This document shows positions 11,291 to 22,202 of a stretch of 64,000 nucleotides of DNA, in pieces. The notes beneath the pieces are model-generated. The model saw only the letters and a list, made by a program, of their open reading frames with translations. It was not told the origin of the DNA and ran no database searches. Location: NCBI GenBank assembly GCA_022570795.1, contig JAKUDP010000002.1, positions 744,001 to 808,000 on the forward strand, in the 5' to 3' direction. A program made the translations under genes and the position numbers. This DNA is from Sphaerulina vaccinii (Eukaryota; Ascomycota; Dothideomycetes; Mycosphaerellales; Mycosphaerellaceae). Each line of letters begins with the position of its first letter. The stretch's first letter is position 1.

Positions 11291-13543
11291 ATGGAGAAGC
11301 GGAAGTTCAATGGCGGCGACGACACGGGACCGCGTAAAGCGCCCAAGGCCAGCGGTGGCATGTCGTTTGCGCAGAAGATGATGGCCAAGATGGGCTACAA
11401 AGAAGGAAGTGGACTGGGAAAGGAAGGAGAGGGAATTGTCGCGCCAATCGAGGTCAAACAGAGACCGCAAGGAGCTGGTGTGGGAGCTGTGAAGGAGCGA
11501 ACAGAGCAGTACAAGCAGGAGCAGAAGCGAGCAGCAGAGAAGCGAGGAGAAGTGTACGAAGACAGCAGTGAAGAAGAGCGCAAAGCACGACGAGCGCGGA
11601 AGAAGAAGACGCCGGGAGTCAGCAACAGCGGGACGAGTACGCCAGGAGGGAACACTTTGGGAGGAGGAGGAGGAGGAGGAGGAGGAGGAGGAGGAGGAGT
11701 GCGCAAGCAGAAGACCAAGTTCCAGACGGTGGCAGATGTGCAGGCTGCTGCTCCGGGACTCGATGTGCCGAAACAGATGCTGAGCTCCATCATCGATGCC
11801 ACTGGTAGCCAGACGAAGACGCTCACGAGTGCTGCTGGTCTCATGACTCCTGCTGGCTTCACGACTGCCGACACCGAAGCCGAGAAGATCGCGAAACGAG
11901 AGAGATTGGAACTGGAGGCGTTCATCGAGGCCTGGCATGGCGTGCAGGAGCAGAAGGTGTATGTCGAAGAAAGAGCTGGTCAGATGCAGATCGAAGCAGA
12001 GCAACAGAAAGAAGAGCTGGAAAGACTACAAGCTGTTGTGGAAGCTATAGAAGATCTGCGAGTGACCACCATATTGGGCGCAAGCAGTAACAGCGACGAG
12101 GAGTCTGCCTGGGCGTCAGTAATATCGAAGCTTGAGGAATTGCAAGAGAAGCACAGACATGATGTCGAGCGCTTCGAATTGGAGAGTGCTGCTGTTGGTG
12201 CTCTATACCCAGTATTCAAGAAGCAGCTGGCAACTTGGGAACCGCTCGAAGAGCCTGGTTTCCTGGTTTCTGCTTTGCTAGAACTACGACCACTGGTAGG
12301 ACTGGACACAAAAGATGAGGTCGTCACTGCACGGCATGTTAATGACATGGACGAAGACTATGGACGGTCAAAACGACAAAAAGCCACCTCCGCTTACGAG
12401 ACGATGATACACACGATATGGCTGCCAAAAGTACGAACTACCATCACAAACTGGGACGTGCTGGATCACACGCCTCTTGTGAAGCTGGTTGAAGCATGGC
12501 GGCCTCTACTACCCCCGTTCATCTACAGCCATCTCATGGACCAGCTTATTGTCACTAAACTGATCTCAGCACTAAAGTCTTGGGATCCGAGGTTGCAAAA
12601 ACATCGCCACAAAACAATCACGATCAAGCACGCGCAGCCACACACTTGGCTTTTTCCATGGCTTCCCTATCTCCCTCCCTACCAACTTGATGCGAAAGTG
12701 CCGGGCAGTCTATTGTCAGGTATCAAAGAACGCCTACGAAGAGTACTCGATGGCTGGGATATCACGAACGGCGAGCTTCCTGGTCTTGCTCAATTCCGCG
12801 ATGTACTCCATTCCGAAGTCAATCATGCTCTGGTCCGCCATCTCCTCCCAAAACTGGCTCGCCACCTCTCAGTGGCATTCGAAGTCGACCCATCAGATCA
12901 GGATCTCACCCCATTGGAGAATGTTCTAAAATGGCAAACGTACTTAAAATCCGACATTCTCGCTCGTCTCCTCGTGGCAGAATTCTTCCCCAAGTGGCTC
13001 GCTACGCTGCATCTCTGGCTGACATCCGAAGAGGCCAACTACGAAGAAATCGGCCAATGGCTGAACTGGTGGAAACAGCAACTGCCTGACAAACTCAATA
13101 ATCACCCCGAAGTACAGAAAGAATGGCAGAAAGGTCACGAAATGATCTCCAAAGCCCTCGACTTGCTCGATGAAGGTGGTGCCGTTACGGAGTTGGCGGC
13201 TCCTGCTGCTGGGCCTGTTAGACCCATTGCGAAGGAGGTTGGCAAGAAACTTGAGGCCCAAACTGCAGCTGCACAACAACGGCCTGAGGAGATCACGCAG
13301 GACTTCAGAGATGTTGTAGAAGGTTGGTGTGCGGAAGAAGATCTTACTATGGTACCGTTACGAGAAGCACATCCGCAGAGTGGAGCTCCACTGTTCCGTA
13401 TTACTGCGAGTGCTACGGGTAAGGGAGGCGTTGTGGTCTATCTCAAGGGCGACATCATCTGGGCGCAGAAGAAGGGCGATAAGAGTGTTTACGAACCGAT
13501 TGCTATGGAAGAGAGACTGGTTGAGAGGGCGGAGGGAAAGTGA
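11291..13543 (+). CDS. NTR1: G-patch spliceosome-disassembly protein (TFIP11/Ntr1-like)
   Basis: Intronless, 750 aa. The family activates the DEAH helicase Prp43/DHX15 through its G-patch to release the intron lariat from the spent spliceosome (family knowledge). The G-patch is at about 22-70 (FAQKMMAKMGYKEGSGLGK, then GIVAPIEVKQRPQGAGVG). A Lys/Arg/Glu-rich linker and a pure glycine run at about 123-136 follow. The middle and C-terminal half is the helical GCFC/TIP region, with motifs TNWDVLDHTPLVKLVEAW and SWDPRLQKHRH. The C terminus has the conserved two-strand end (GGVVVYLKGDIIWAQKKGD). Domain order and length fit the family. The poly-Gly run is encoded by an almost perfect GGA repeat and may vary in length between strains. 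Confidence 0.93.
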   Translation: MEKRKFNGGDDTGPRKAPKASGGMSFAQKMMAKMGYKEGSGLGKEGEGIVAPIEVKQRPQGAGVGAVKERTEQYKQEQKRAAEKRGEVYEDSSEEERKARRARKKKTPGVSNSGTSTPGGNTLGGGGGGGGGGGGGVRKQKTKFQTVADVQAAAPGLDVPKQMLSSIIDATGSQTKTLTSAAGLMTPAGFTTADTEAEKIAKRERLELEAFIEAWHGVQEQKVYVEERAGQMQIEAEQQKEELERLQAVVEAIEDLRVTTILGASSNSDEESAWASVISKLEELQEKHRHDVERFELESAAVGALYPVFKKQLATWEPLEEPGFLVSALLELRPLVGLDTKDEVVTARHVNDMDEDYGRSKRQKATSAYETMIHTIWLPKVRTTITNWDVLDHTPLVKLVEAWRPLLPPFIYSHLMDQLIVTKLISALKSWDPRLQKHRHKTITIKHAQPHTWLFPWLPYLPPYQLDAKVPGSLLSGIKERLRRVLDGWDITNGELPGLAQFRDVLHSEVNHALVRHLLPKLARHLSVAFEVDPSDQDLTPLENVLKWQTYLKSDILARLLVAEFFPKWLATLHLWLTSEEANYEEIGQWLNWWKQQLPDKLNNHPEVQKEWQKGHEMISKALDLLDEGGAVTELAAPAAGPVRPIAKEVGKKLEAQTAAAQQRPEEITQDFRDVVEGWCAEEDLTMVPLREAHPQSGAPLFRITASATGKGGVVVYLKGDIIWAQKKGDKSVYEPIAMEERLVERAEGK
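11659..11699 (+). repeat. GGA trinucleotide microsatellite in coding sequence
   Basis: About 13-14 consecutive GGA units, in frame, encode the glycine run of the TFIP11/Ntr1-like protein. A triplet unit keeps the frame when the tract changes length. Confidence 0.9.
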
Positions 13544-15149
13544 TGATAGTCAGATGACTCGAAACCGACGTACGTCTACTGGTCTTGCGAATTGATGACC
13601 TTGCACCTGCCCGTGGAGATCTTGCTCGGCTGTGTCCAGTCAACGATCATCAGGATCTGAGACCAGCTGGGCAATCATTGAAAAGGTGAGCTTCACTGCC
13701 ATATCTCAGCAGAACAGCTATTCAGTCCTGGCTTTAGCTAATTTGAATATGATGTATATTGAGCAGCTACGTATCGCCACATCGAAGTTCAAGACACGTC
13801 TTTCCCACGTCTGCTGCATACCATGTCATTCTATTCAGCTCTGTTATGCTGAGAGTGATAGGACAACAAACCAGAGACACTTAGCCAGTACGAGGTATCG
13901 CAAGACTCCTCACAGGAGTTAGACGAACCTTGTCGTTTGCTAGAGTCCGCAGAAATCAGCACTAAATCAGGCGAAGGGAACTATTTCGACTATTTGCTCG
14001 TACCTTGATTGGACTCGATCACACATACAACATGACCGAAAACCATACAGTGCGGAAGCAGGAGTACCAGGAAGTCGATATCCTGGGAAGCTAAAGCGAG
14101 CATAAAATACGGGCGATCATCATTCCGCCTATCCTCTCTCGAAATCGAGTCACTCTCTCAATCCAACAGATTCGGCTACCTGATTATCTGGATGGCCGTC
14201 ACACACATCTGGAGATAAGGAGCGCCACGAAGCTGCGCGAAAATGAAATGGGCAGTGAGTGCATTTCGGTCAAAGCAGGCTCTTGAAAACATCATCGTCA
14301 ACCACTCACGGCTTCACAAACCACCAAAGCAAACAAGGACATCGAAACTTGTTGAAAGCCAATGGCATCGATCACGATCAATGTGTCAAGCCACGATGTT
14401 GGTACTACATGAAACATATGGCAATGTGTACGTCGACTGCGAATCAAAATCGCTACTGCTTAGCTAGACCGGTCTGCCATCAGATTCCATCAGCTTATCG
14501 AAAGCCTGCCAGTATTTAAACAGGTCCGCGATGCTCAACCTTGTTGTCGGAGGCGATGCTTGCGTAAGTCGGGACTGCGACACCGTATATCGAGTGACGG
14601 ACGGTACAAAACTGCTTGGTCTACCTGGAACGAGCACAGCAGTTATTAGGAGAAGACTGAGTCGCGTTATGTGTTCGCTGAGCACTGCCTATCAGATGAA
14701 GATGACAAGCACCTTCAACAATGGACGGCCTGGGACCAGGTAAGGCGGGAGAAGTTCCACTACAACAAGATATGGAGCATCTGCTTCGTTGGCATGCCAG
14801 CTACTGTGACTTGATACAGGCTCAATCTTGTGGCCCGTTTCCGCCACAAGAGCCTACAAGTGGAAGACGGCGGTCACTTGACCTATCTCAGCGATGTGCG
14901 GAGTGACATTCAATGATAACTTCGCTCGTCCGAGCTGTTCTTGTCGTCCCGGGAGATCCGGTGGCTGCAGATATGGATTTGCTCTTGATCCTTTCTGGAG
15001 ATGATAGAGGCAGGCTCTCAGCCTCATCAAGTTTCGACAGCATTTCGAAGAACATTTTGTCTCCCATAGAAGCGAGACTGTTGTTGAGGCTTCACGCCAG
15101 ACTGCGACTGGCTTCTTACATGCTCTGGACAGAAGAGAAAAAGAGCTGA
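13544..15149. other. Gene-poor interval
   Basis: About 1.6 kb with no supported gene on either strand. The many short open frames lack family signatures. Confidence 0.45.
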
Positions 15150-15458
15150 ATGCCGTACCGCACGACCGAAGATCAACGGAGAAGTCTGATGTACCAGGAC
15201 CTTGTGAGTCAAGCACAATGTGAGCTAAAGCAACTACGACTCGACTGTAGTAGACATCCTCGCCAACATCTGAAGGGAAGACGCTCGAAGTGGATGAGGA
15301 GGCTTGACTTGTTTAGTGCCAGGAGCTGCATGGACGATGTGTTGACGATCGTCGTGAAGGACGAGCCGTTCCGAAATGTACTTGTTGGACACGGCCATAT
15401 TGAGACAGTGTATGCACATCGGGCCTTTCTCAGCTCGTTCACACTGTGCCAGCGTTGA
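15150..15458 (+). pseudogene. Possible BTB/POZ domain relic
   Basis: A 102-codon open frame ends with a stretch resembling the start of a fungal BTB domain: DDVLTIVVKDEPF, then HIETVYAHRAFLSSF, similar to the strand plus (V/A)H-K/R-x-L-L helix of BTB proteins. The frame stops directly after this helix and no continuation is visible downstream in any plus frame. It may be a degraded gene fragment or a chance match. No function can be assigned. Confidence 0.25.
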
Positions 15459-15717
15459 TGGAATAACAAAGACGTGCTATTTGTCTCACTCTGCCGTATT
15501 GCGGCTGAAAGAGCGCATTCCACGACCAGCTTCGTAGTGCAACACCAGAACGCCATTTCGCCCAGCCTGGTAGACCGGTGTACAGCATAGCCGCACATTC
15601 ATGCTTCCATGCGCTCTTTGTCGACTGCGGCTGAAAAGATCCGAAATACCTATATGCTTGGCCATCCTACCGCTACTTGGCACCATCAACTTCGAACCTA
15701 CAACGCATATACAGAAC

Positions 15718-16554
15718 ATGACAGAACACAAATGCTACTACCCAGACGGCAGCATCATCCCAGCAGACCAAGATCACGTTCCCTGCAATCCTACTTCGTC
15801 AGGTCATAGTGCCTGTTGTCGATCCGACGCAGTCTGTCTCACCAACGGCCTCTGCTATCAACAAGATAGTTGGGGAAATAGACTTGGTCGATGTGGATGT
15901 ACGGATTCTTCGTGGAGGGATGGGAGTTGTGCTAGTGTTTGTGCTGATGGTATGACACCTTGCATCGTCTACCGCGAGCGAGATGGTTCATGCTGACGTA
16001 GAGAAGTGCTCAAGTCGAGAGGTCTGTCTATCTTCCTAGCAGAACCTGAGTCGTCGAATGGAGGTTTCTGTTGTGGTGGTATGTACAATGGAAGTGCTTG
16101 TCCTACTACCACGCAGGGGAGTAGTCAGCCCGTTGCTTTGCCCCCAGGCTTGGTTATGTTTCCGAATACGAGCCAGACTTTGGAAGAGTATGGAGACTCC
16201 ATGTTTGCGAGGTCCACGTTGGGAAATGGGAGTACGAATGCTACGATGTCGGTTGCTACGCACAAGGGATTGGGAATGAATGTCGCTGCGGTTGCGACTG
16301 GGTCCTCGCTGGGCGTGGCGTTGCTGGTTGCTGTTGGGCTGTTGGTGTGGCAGTGGGTGCGTGCGAGGAACTTGGTTCGAGAACTTGAGAAGGTCAAGGC
16401 GTCGACGTTGGTGATGTCTGGAGTGGTGGATCAGACTCAACGTGTTCATGAGAAGGCTGCATCGCCGCAGTCGAACAATGGCTCCGAGCTTTCGAGTGAG
16501 ACTGCAATTGTGGAGTTGCCTTTTCACAGAGAGACGCAGGAGCTGCAAGGATAA
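15718..16554 (+). CDS. Cys-rich single-pass membrane protein (two exons)
   Basis: Exon 1 is 15718-15949, the 90-bp intron 15950-16039 has GTATGA, a GCTGAC branch and CTTCCTAG, and exon 2 is 16040-16554. This gives 248 aa. The N-terminal 100 residues carry about 14 Cys in a pattern common in fungal surface proteins (C-Y-Y-P-D-G..., SACCRSD, CLTNGLCYQ, RCGCTD, then GGFCCGG), followed by a Ser/Thr/Asn-rich stalk. One transmembrane helix (SLGVALLVAVGLLVWQWV) is at about 165-185, then a basic stop-transfer RARNLVRELEK and a cytosolic tail. There is no classical signal peptide, so the Cys-rich part may reach the surface by the internal helix or the true start may lie further upstream. The family is widespread in ascomycetes but uncharacterised; a wall or sensing role is only a guess. 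Confidence 0.75.
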
Positions 16555-17938
16555 GCGAATGAATCGCGCGACCAGATCCAGTCAAAACCTGCATTCTGCT
16601 TGGTACTGCCAACGCATTCATGATAACGAGAGCGAGCGACGAGCTCGATAGGATAGCAGGAAATGTGCGGCTTGTGTATAACAATACTAAGAGCAAGAAC
16701 TAGTACGACGCGGTGCAGTCTGCCCATAGCTCGCGCGTGATACTGAAGTTTCTCAGCTCTTCTTTCCAGGTGTGTGTCGTGCACAGTCCGTAGCACATTG
16801 TATTGTCCCATCGCCATCTCTTGCTGTAGTACGAAGGCAGCCTTGACTGCTGCAGCCGACGATTGAGCGGAATTTGACCTGTGAAAGTCCAACAAAACCA
16901 AGCAGAAAATGATGTTGGTGACTTGGTGTAGATGTGTCACACGATGGATGTGTCGCGCCAAGCGCCTGACGCGTGGCTGTGTTTTCTGCTGCCTTGTTTC
17001 TTTCGTTCTTACAACCAACTACATCTGTTCTATGCACATTCACAAACTTGACTGCCATGGACCGGGACCTCTCATGATTGCTGTGAAGGGCCGCGACGAC
17101 GGCACAGAGGCACAGTACCCTCCAGACACGCTTCGATTGCAAGAGCACGCGACAGAGATCTCGAAACGACATTCTCCAACGCGATACGTCCGAACTCCTT
17201 CAGCTACCTTCACCATGCTGACCAAAATAGATGTTAGAATCGGATAATTTCGCGATCTTGATTTCAGACCCACGCTGAGCCGGCCCCATCTGCGCCCAGA
17301 AGAGCTCGTTGTGATGTTCCTGCAGTACGGTATCATGCCCAAGAGATGTGCAACCCCGCGGTCACGACGCGTAAGCACTTGAAGAACAGGAGTCATATTG
17401 AGGCTGAGTAGTACGATCTCATGCTCTACTCGGTCAGCGAATATACGCAGGATCGCTTCATCCGCTGGCATAGGAGGAACCGACGGAGGTTCGCGGCTCG
17501 CGCAACACTTTTGTTGCCACCTTGCCGATCCGAAGACAGCGGGCTAAACGATGCAGTACAGCAATATGGTATCGTCATGATCACATACTGTAGGCGGTGA
17601 AGCGATGCACAATAGTGATGAGCCGTGCTGTACGCACGCCACGGAAGAAACCTTCTAAGCCTTGGCGCTCGCACCACCTCCCACGATATTCATACGCACA
17701 ACAGTTCACATCCTCGCGTCCTGGCAGTGAGGCGAACTGACGGCGACCGGATCATTGCAAAGGTGCACACCGAGCTAGCCCGGCGGTGGTTGTTTGCGAC
17801 GATCTTTCGTCTGGACTGTCGCCCCGCCTTTTGTCAGCCCATAAGAGGTGTACGTGCTTGCAGGTATCAAGACGAGGACATCGACTTCATCACTGTCTAT
17901 CTCAGCAGTCATTCGATAGGAGCCATTACACCTTAGCC
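16555..17938. other. Gene-poor interval before the coiled-coil array
   Basis: About 1.4 kb with no supported gene. Short overlapping open frames on both strands lack signatures. Confidence 0.45.
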
Positions 17939-18517
17939 ATGGTAGTGAGACGGGTACAGCCGGGGAAGAGCCAGGTATCAGAAGAAACACCAAGTACATC
18001 CGGGCTGGCATCGAATGATGCTCTCGGAGACCTGCAAAAGCTATACGGTCGCGCAGAACGCAAGCGCCAGCGCTTGATGCTTCTGCAAGTCCGAAGAGGC
18101 CATGCTATGCAGGTGTATTTGCACAAACTCAGCATGGTGCAAGAGTCTGTGAATGCCATTTGCGATACGACACCTTGTCAAGACACTCAAGCTTGTCCTC
18201 CCTATACGGCACAGCTAGCGAAGGACCGCGATACTCTACGGGAGCAATGCAAAGAACTACACAAGCTCGAAAATAAATGCATGTCAATGCAACACTCGAT
18301 TGTTCTCCTGGAGAAACAGATCACGCAGAAGCTTCAGATCATCTCTCAAAAGCTGCATGGAATCGCTGCATGCTTTCTCCCATCGGCTGAACAAAACGAC
18401 AGCGATGAATCGAAAGCAGAATCGGACTCTGACTCAGCCTCAGATGAGCCCCACCTCGATGACTACGCTCGTCAGGTCGTTGAGTCACCGGCAGGGGACT
18501 GCGATCGCATGCATTGA
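17939..18517 (+). CDS. Short coiled-coil protein, probable truncated array member (CC1)
   Basis: 192 aa, no intron seen. Residues about 35-140 are predicted helical coiled coil from heptad spacing (DLQKLYGRAERKRQRLMLLQ, then LREQCKELHKLENKCMSMQH and LLEKQITQKLQIISQKL). An acidic Ser/Asp/Glu tail (ESDSDSASDEPHLDDY) ends the protein. The coil resembles the N-terminal halves of the three larger coiled-coil proteins downstream (19483, 25666, 29556), but the second conserved block of those proteins (from LL-x-x-Y-Y to C-x-A-A-G-L-D) is missing. It may be a truncated copy or an independent short form. Function is unknown. Confidence 0.55.
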   Translation: MVVRRVQPGKSQVSEETPSTSGLASNDALGDLQKLYGRAERKRQRLMLLQVRRGHAMQVYLHKLSMVQESVNAICDTTPCQDTQACPPYTAQLAKDRDTLREQCKELHKLENKCMSMQHSIVLLEKQITQKLQIISQKLHGIAACFLPSAEQNDSDESKAESDSDSASDEPHLDDYARQVVESPAGDCDRMH

Positions 18518-19482
18518 GGCAATCCGCGCGTAAAGCAAGCAACACGGTGTAGCAGCGTCGATATGCTCCTGGCAGCTTGCGCTGGATCTCTGTACTCGAG
18601 GACGGAACCTCTCTGCTCGATGGATACCTCCGTGACTCCGTGAGTTCAGAGAAGACATCGTTGTGGTCGTAGATGGACGAGCAGGGGCTTTCGGCTATGT
18701 CCAACTTTCGGTAATATGCATTCGAGGATGTAATACCAGCTTCAAACATAGTCTAGACCTGTATTTTCGGGTTTTGGGAAATGGGAAATGTCGGCGAGGA
18801 TCCGAACGTGGCGTTGTTCATAGGAAGGTTGATGAATCCTCGGATGTGGCATCCCGTGAATTAGGTAGCAGTGCAGTGGCAGGCTGCAGAGGGTCTTGCC
18901 ATGTCATGTCACTGGTGATTCTCACACTGAAAAATGACACATCATCTTGTTGAGCTACCTGTCATTGCTGGCAGTGTACCTTTCATATAGTCTGAGTCGC
19001 GTGATGGGCGGTGGTGTGCTGTTTATATCCTGCAGCCCGCGCAGCTTTCAGCCTTGTGATGCCAAGTCCGAGGGTGTACCTCGACTTTCGCCTTCCATCG
19101 CAACCTTCTTCCTTCGCCCAACATACCAACGGTACCCAAAATAGCGTTCAAGGATCAGGAGACCCTCAGGTTAGCAGAATACGAAGCTGTGGACAGCAAC
19201 CATAATTCTGACGGATTGTAACAGACTCGGACTTATACAGCTGGCCGGATGGAATCTTGTGCCGCATCACTGCTTGCATGAAGACCAGTGGTATCGTCAG
19301 CCTTTCCTCGCATCGGGCACACTGACAAACGACGTGTTGAAGAGTAAAGTTCGTCCCAAGCGTTACATTACAGGTCGCTGGCATGGTGCTATCTGGACAC
19401 AACTACCTGCGGTATCTGCCTTCATGGTCTGCAAGCTATTATCAGGTTAATCGATAATCTGAGAACGTGAGGCCCATGTGCA
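18518..19482. other. Intergenic region within the array
   Basis: No gene or recognisable remnant is visible in this 965-bp stretch. Confidence 0.4.
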
Positions 19483-21059
19483 ATGGAAACACGACAGCGT
19501 GCTGTGCAGCTCAGACATGAAGTACAGATTAAACAAAACAATGCAGACAGCAGACTTAAAGGCTTCGCTACCGCGTGCGAGGACTTCATGAGGATCGCGA
19601 ATTCCTCCAGCTGTAGTGATCTAAAATTACAGCACTCTAGGCTGCGACTGCAAGAGGAGCATAACGAGGTGCAGGCATCACTCGAGGCTCTTCAAAAGGC
19701 GCTAGATTCTCTTTCCATAGTCGACACCGACTTATCTAGCGTGGACGAGACGATTCTCCGCCAAGAGCATGCTCAGTTTGGAGATCCTGCGAGCTCTCCA
19801 TATACCGTCTGGGATAATGATCGCACGGTGGCAAGAGCCGCAAGTACTCTGGGCAGTTCGCGCGGCGGCAGAGACGAGGACATAGAACCGCTGCTCCAAG
19901 AGTACTTTGATGTCCTAGGCGACATTAAGCTTGCATATGAGCGCCTGGAACATGAGTTGCCATACGAGCATGCAGAGGAAAAGGCCCGCAGAGAGCGACT
20001 TATGGACCAAGACAATACTCTGTCCGAGGACGACGAGGACTTCCAACAAAAATGTAGCCAGGAGTACGATGAAGTACGCGCCGAGATCGATTGCCTGAAC
20101 AAGCGTTCACAGATGTTACGTGATCAGTGTCTGGCAGCTGGGCTTGATATTGATCCCGCGAAATATGCGAGGAGAAGCGAAAGTGGCTCATCAATGGGAG
20201 AGGCTCCCCACCCCATCGAGAACTGGCTTGGGGGTGTTGTGCCCTCGCAAGATCAGATACCAACTCCTTCCGACGAGCTCGAAGTGCATGACCTATGTGG
20301 TGATTCAAGTTCTGGGATGTCCCATTACGCTTCACTGCCTTCTGGGCCCACCCTTACTCATGGTAGCGACCCAGTCCTTGAGACGAGTGAACAGAGTCCA
20401 CCAACCTCAGTGTTTGCTGCGGCAGAGCATGACGAGATTCGGCCTGGAGCACAGCTAGAGCCTAGCGGCAGCGAAGATTCGAACAGCGGAACTGATCGAG
20501 CTGAGAATGAGACTGTTCTACACGGCTTCTCGGATCGTCGAGCAGACGTCGACGACCCTATAACACCTATGATAGTGCTGAGCACTTCAGACGGCCCGTG
20601 GACTGAACAGCAACCACAAAGTCCTACTAGACGATCGCAGCGCCGGCGGCAGCCTATCGCCCCAGTTGAGGTTGAAGATGATGCCTCTTCGGTTGATTCT
20701 AGATCCTACCTTTCAGAGACGACAGTGACCACCGTCTTCACATCGTTCAGTACCGGACACGGTGGCTCGAACAGTGTAAATTCTGTGTCCAATCATTCAG
20801 ATGAGCACCAGGTGACCGAGTCGAGCAAGGTAATGCTCTTCACCATGACAGAACCTAGTTTGTTGCAGACTAGTAAAGAGTACTTTCGACCTGGAGTGGT
20901 ATGTTGTCTACCCACCAAAACAAATGATATACTGATGCAAAACAGGTGTTCGAAACAACATTCCAGCCGCAAAGTTCAACGAGTAATTGGCAGACGTACG
21001 ACAAAAGACGAAGGCTGCTTGTCATCAAGCAAGGCAGCAAAAGCTGCCTTACGCTGTGA
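19483..21059 (+). CDS. Coiled-coil protein fused to the start of a DUF6590-like domain (CC2)
   Basis: Exon 1 is 19483-20898, the 47-bp intron 20899-20945 has GTATGT...ACAG, and exon 2 is 20946-21059. This gives 509 aa. Residues 1-100 are coiled coil. Block 2 (about 137-225) runs from LLQEYFDVLGDIKLAYERLE through RRERLMDQ to CLAAGLDID and matches the same block in the genes at 25666 and 29556. A Ser/Asp-rich disordered segment follows, then at about 465 the opening of a DUF6590-like domain: KEYFRPGV, splice, VFETTF, then RRRLLVIKQGSKSCLTL. The domain stops there at TGA, although intact copies continue for another 120 residues. Downstream frames do not restore it. It could be a short functional fusion or a decayed CC-DUF6590 chimera. 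An unspliced reading of exon 1 stays open to 21453 but loses the domain match. Confidence 0.6.
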
Positions 21060-22202
21060 GCAAAATAGCCCCTCCCCATGGTGCCATGTTCTTACTTGCT
21101 GCGGTAGACCGATCAGGTCACTCAAAGACAACCAGACAATGGTACAGAAGAAGTCTGAGCTCATGGTAGTGTATGCAACAAACTACGTAAAAGATGATCA
21201 GAAAGAGAGCCAGCTCGACTATTTCGAGCAATCATCGAAGTCTCGAGTCTTGCAGGTCATCGTCTCCAAGATAGGCGTAAGCCTACACAAATGGCACAGG
21301 ATCAGTCTCCGAAAGACTTGGGTAGTCCCGTACGACACGGAAGTTCGCGAGTTCGGCCTACTGGATGCTGTATCACTTACGAATTTGACTAATCAGTATA
21401 GTGGTTTTGAGCGGAGACGGAAGATGGGTCGAGATCAACCACAGGAGGGTTGACATAAGTCTCCACTCTCCAGGGGCCCAGGTATTCTGCAACGCTCAAC
21501 GAGCCCAGGATTCACGCTGGCAGAGCAGCTGAGTTATCAGCAGCGAGAACTCGAGGCTAGAAGATTGACATCTCTATAGCCGAGGAACAGATACGACATT
21601 TCGATACAGCGACGCTTTTGGTTCTGCAATCAAAGAGCTATCGCGAGTAAGGCCGGTTGGAGCAGCATTGGCGCAAAGTCTGCAGAGGTCATATATGTAA
21701 TAAAGACTCTAATTTCTCCATACGGCAGGTAGCTCGTTATCGCCAGTCCAGATACCGCTGAACCAGCTAATCTGTAACACAGAGCCTCATGTCATCACAG
21801 ACGCTCCCCAGTGCTCCTGTCAGATCTCGTGACATGCCTCAGGACCGGTCTGCATGACGCTTCTTATGCAGTATGCGGCTCGCCCGATGCCGCTAGCTGC
21901 GGCCTTCGTTAGCGCCCTGGTTGCCTTGTGGCGTTGCGGCTATGGCGAGAACTCGTCGACTACACTGCACAGTCTTCTGATGAGACCTTTTACAACTTGG
22001 TGACACTTGTGTAGCTTCCACTGATACGCTGGCATAGAATCATAATGCCTTTGTGATTATTATCATTGCACTGTCCTCAATCGACACAGCTGCTAGCTGC
22101 ACGAAGATCTAGCTGTACGCAAAGCTAAGAGTCACCACGATCGCTGGCTGTACATTCCTGTCGTGCCTATACACGATCACTATATCTGAAGCGATCGTGA
22201 AT
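21060..22202. other. Decayed interval between array members
   Basis: It holds what may be further eroded sequence after the DUF6590-like fragment and a short coiled-coil remnant (21511-21579), then about 550 bp of promoter-like sequence for the next gene. No intact gene is seen. Confidence 0.4.
21511..21579 (+). pseudogene. Coiled-coil fragment related to the array (relic)
   Basis: A short frame reads TLAEQLSYQQRELEARRL before a stop. It resembles SLEERLYEQENILLEATRRL of the coiled-coil protein at 29556. Directly after the stop, another frame reads AEEQIRHFDTATLLVLQ, also helical. This looks like a shred of another coiled-coil copy next to the DUF6590-like gene at 22203. Similarity is by eye over about 20 residues only. 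Confidence 0.3.

Noticed and set aside
10985..12004. 339-codon minus-strand frame over the TFIP11-like gene
   Set aside because: Ser/Leu/Arg low-complexity reading of the opposite strand, including the GGA repeat read as Ser; the plus-strand gene has clear domains.
17786..17938. N-terminal extension of the short coiled-coil protein
   Set aside because: Upstream codons lack coding character; the ATG at 17939 begins the helical, charged protein.
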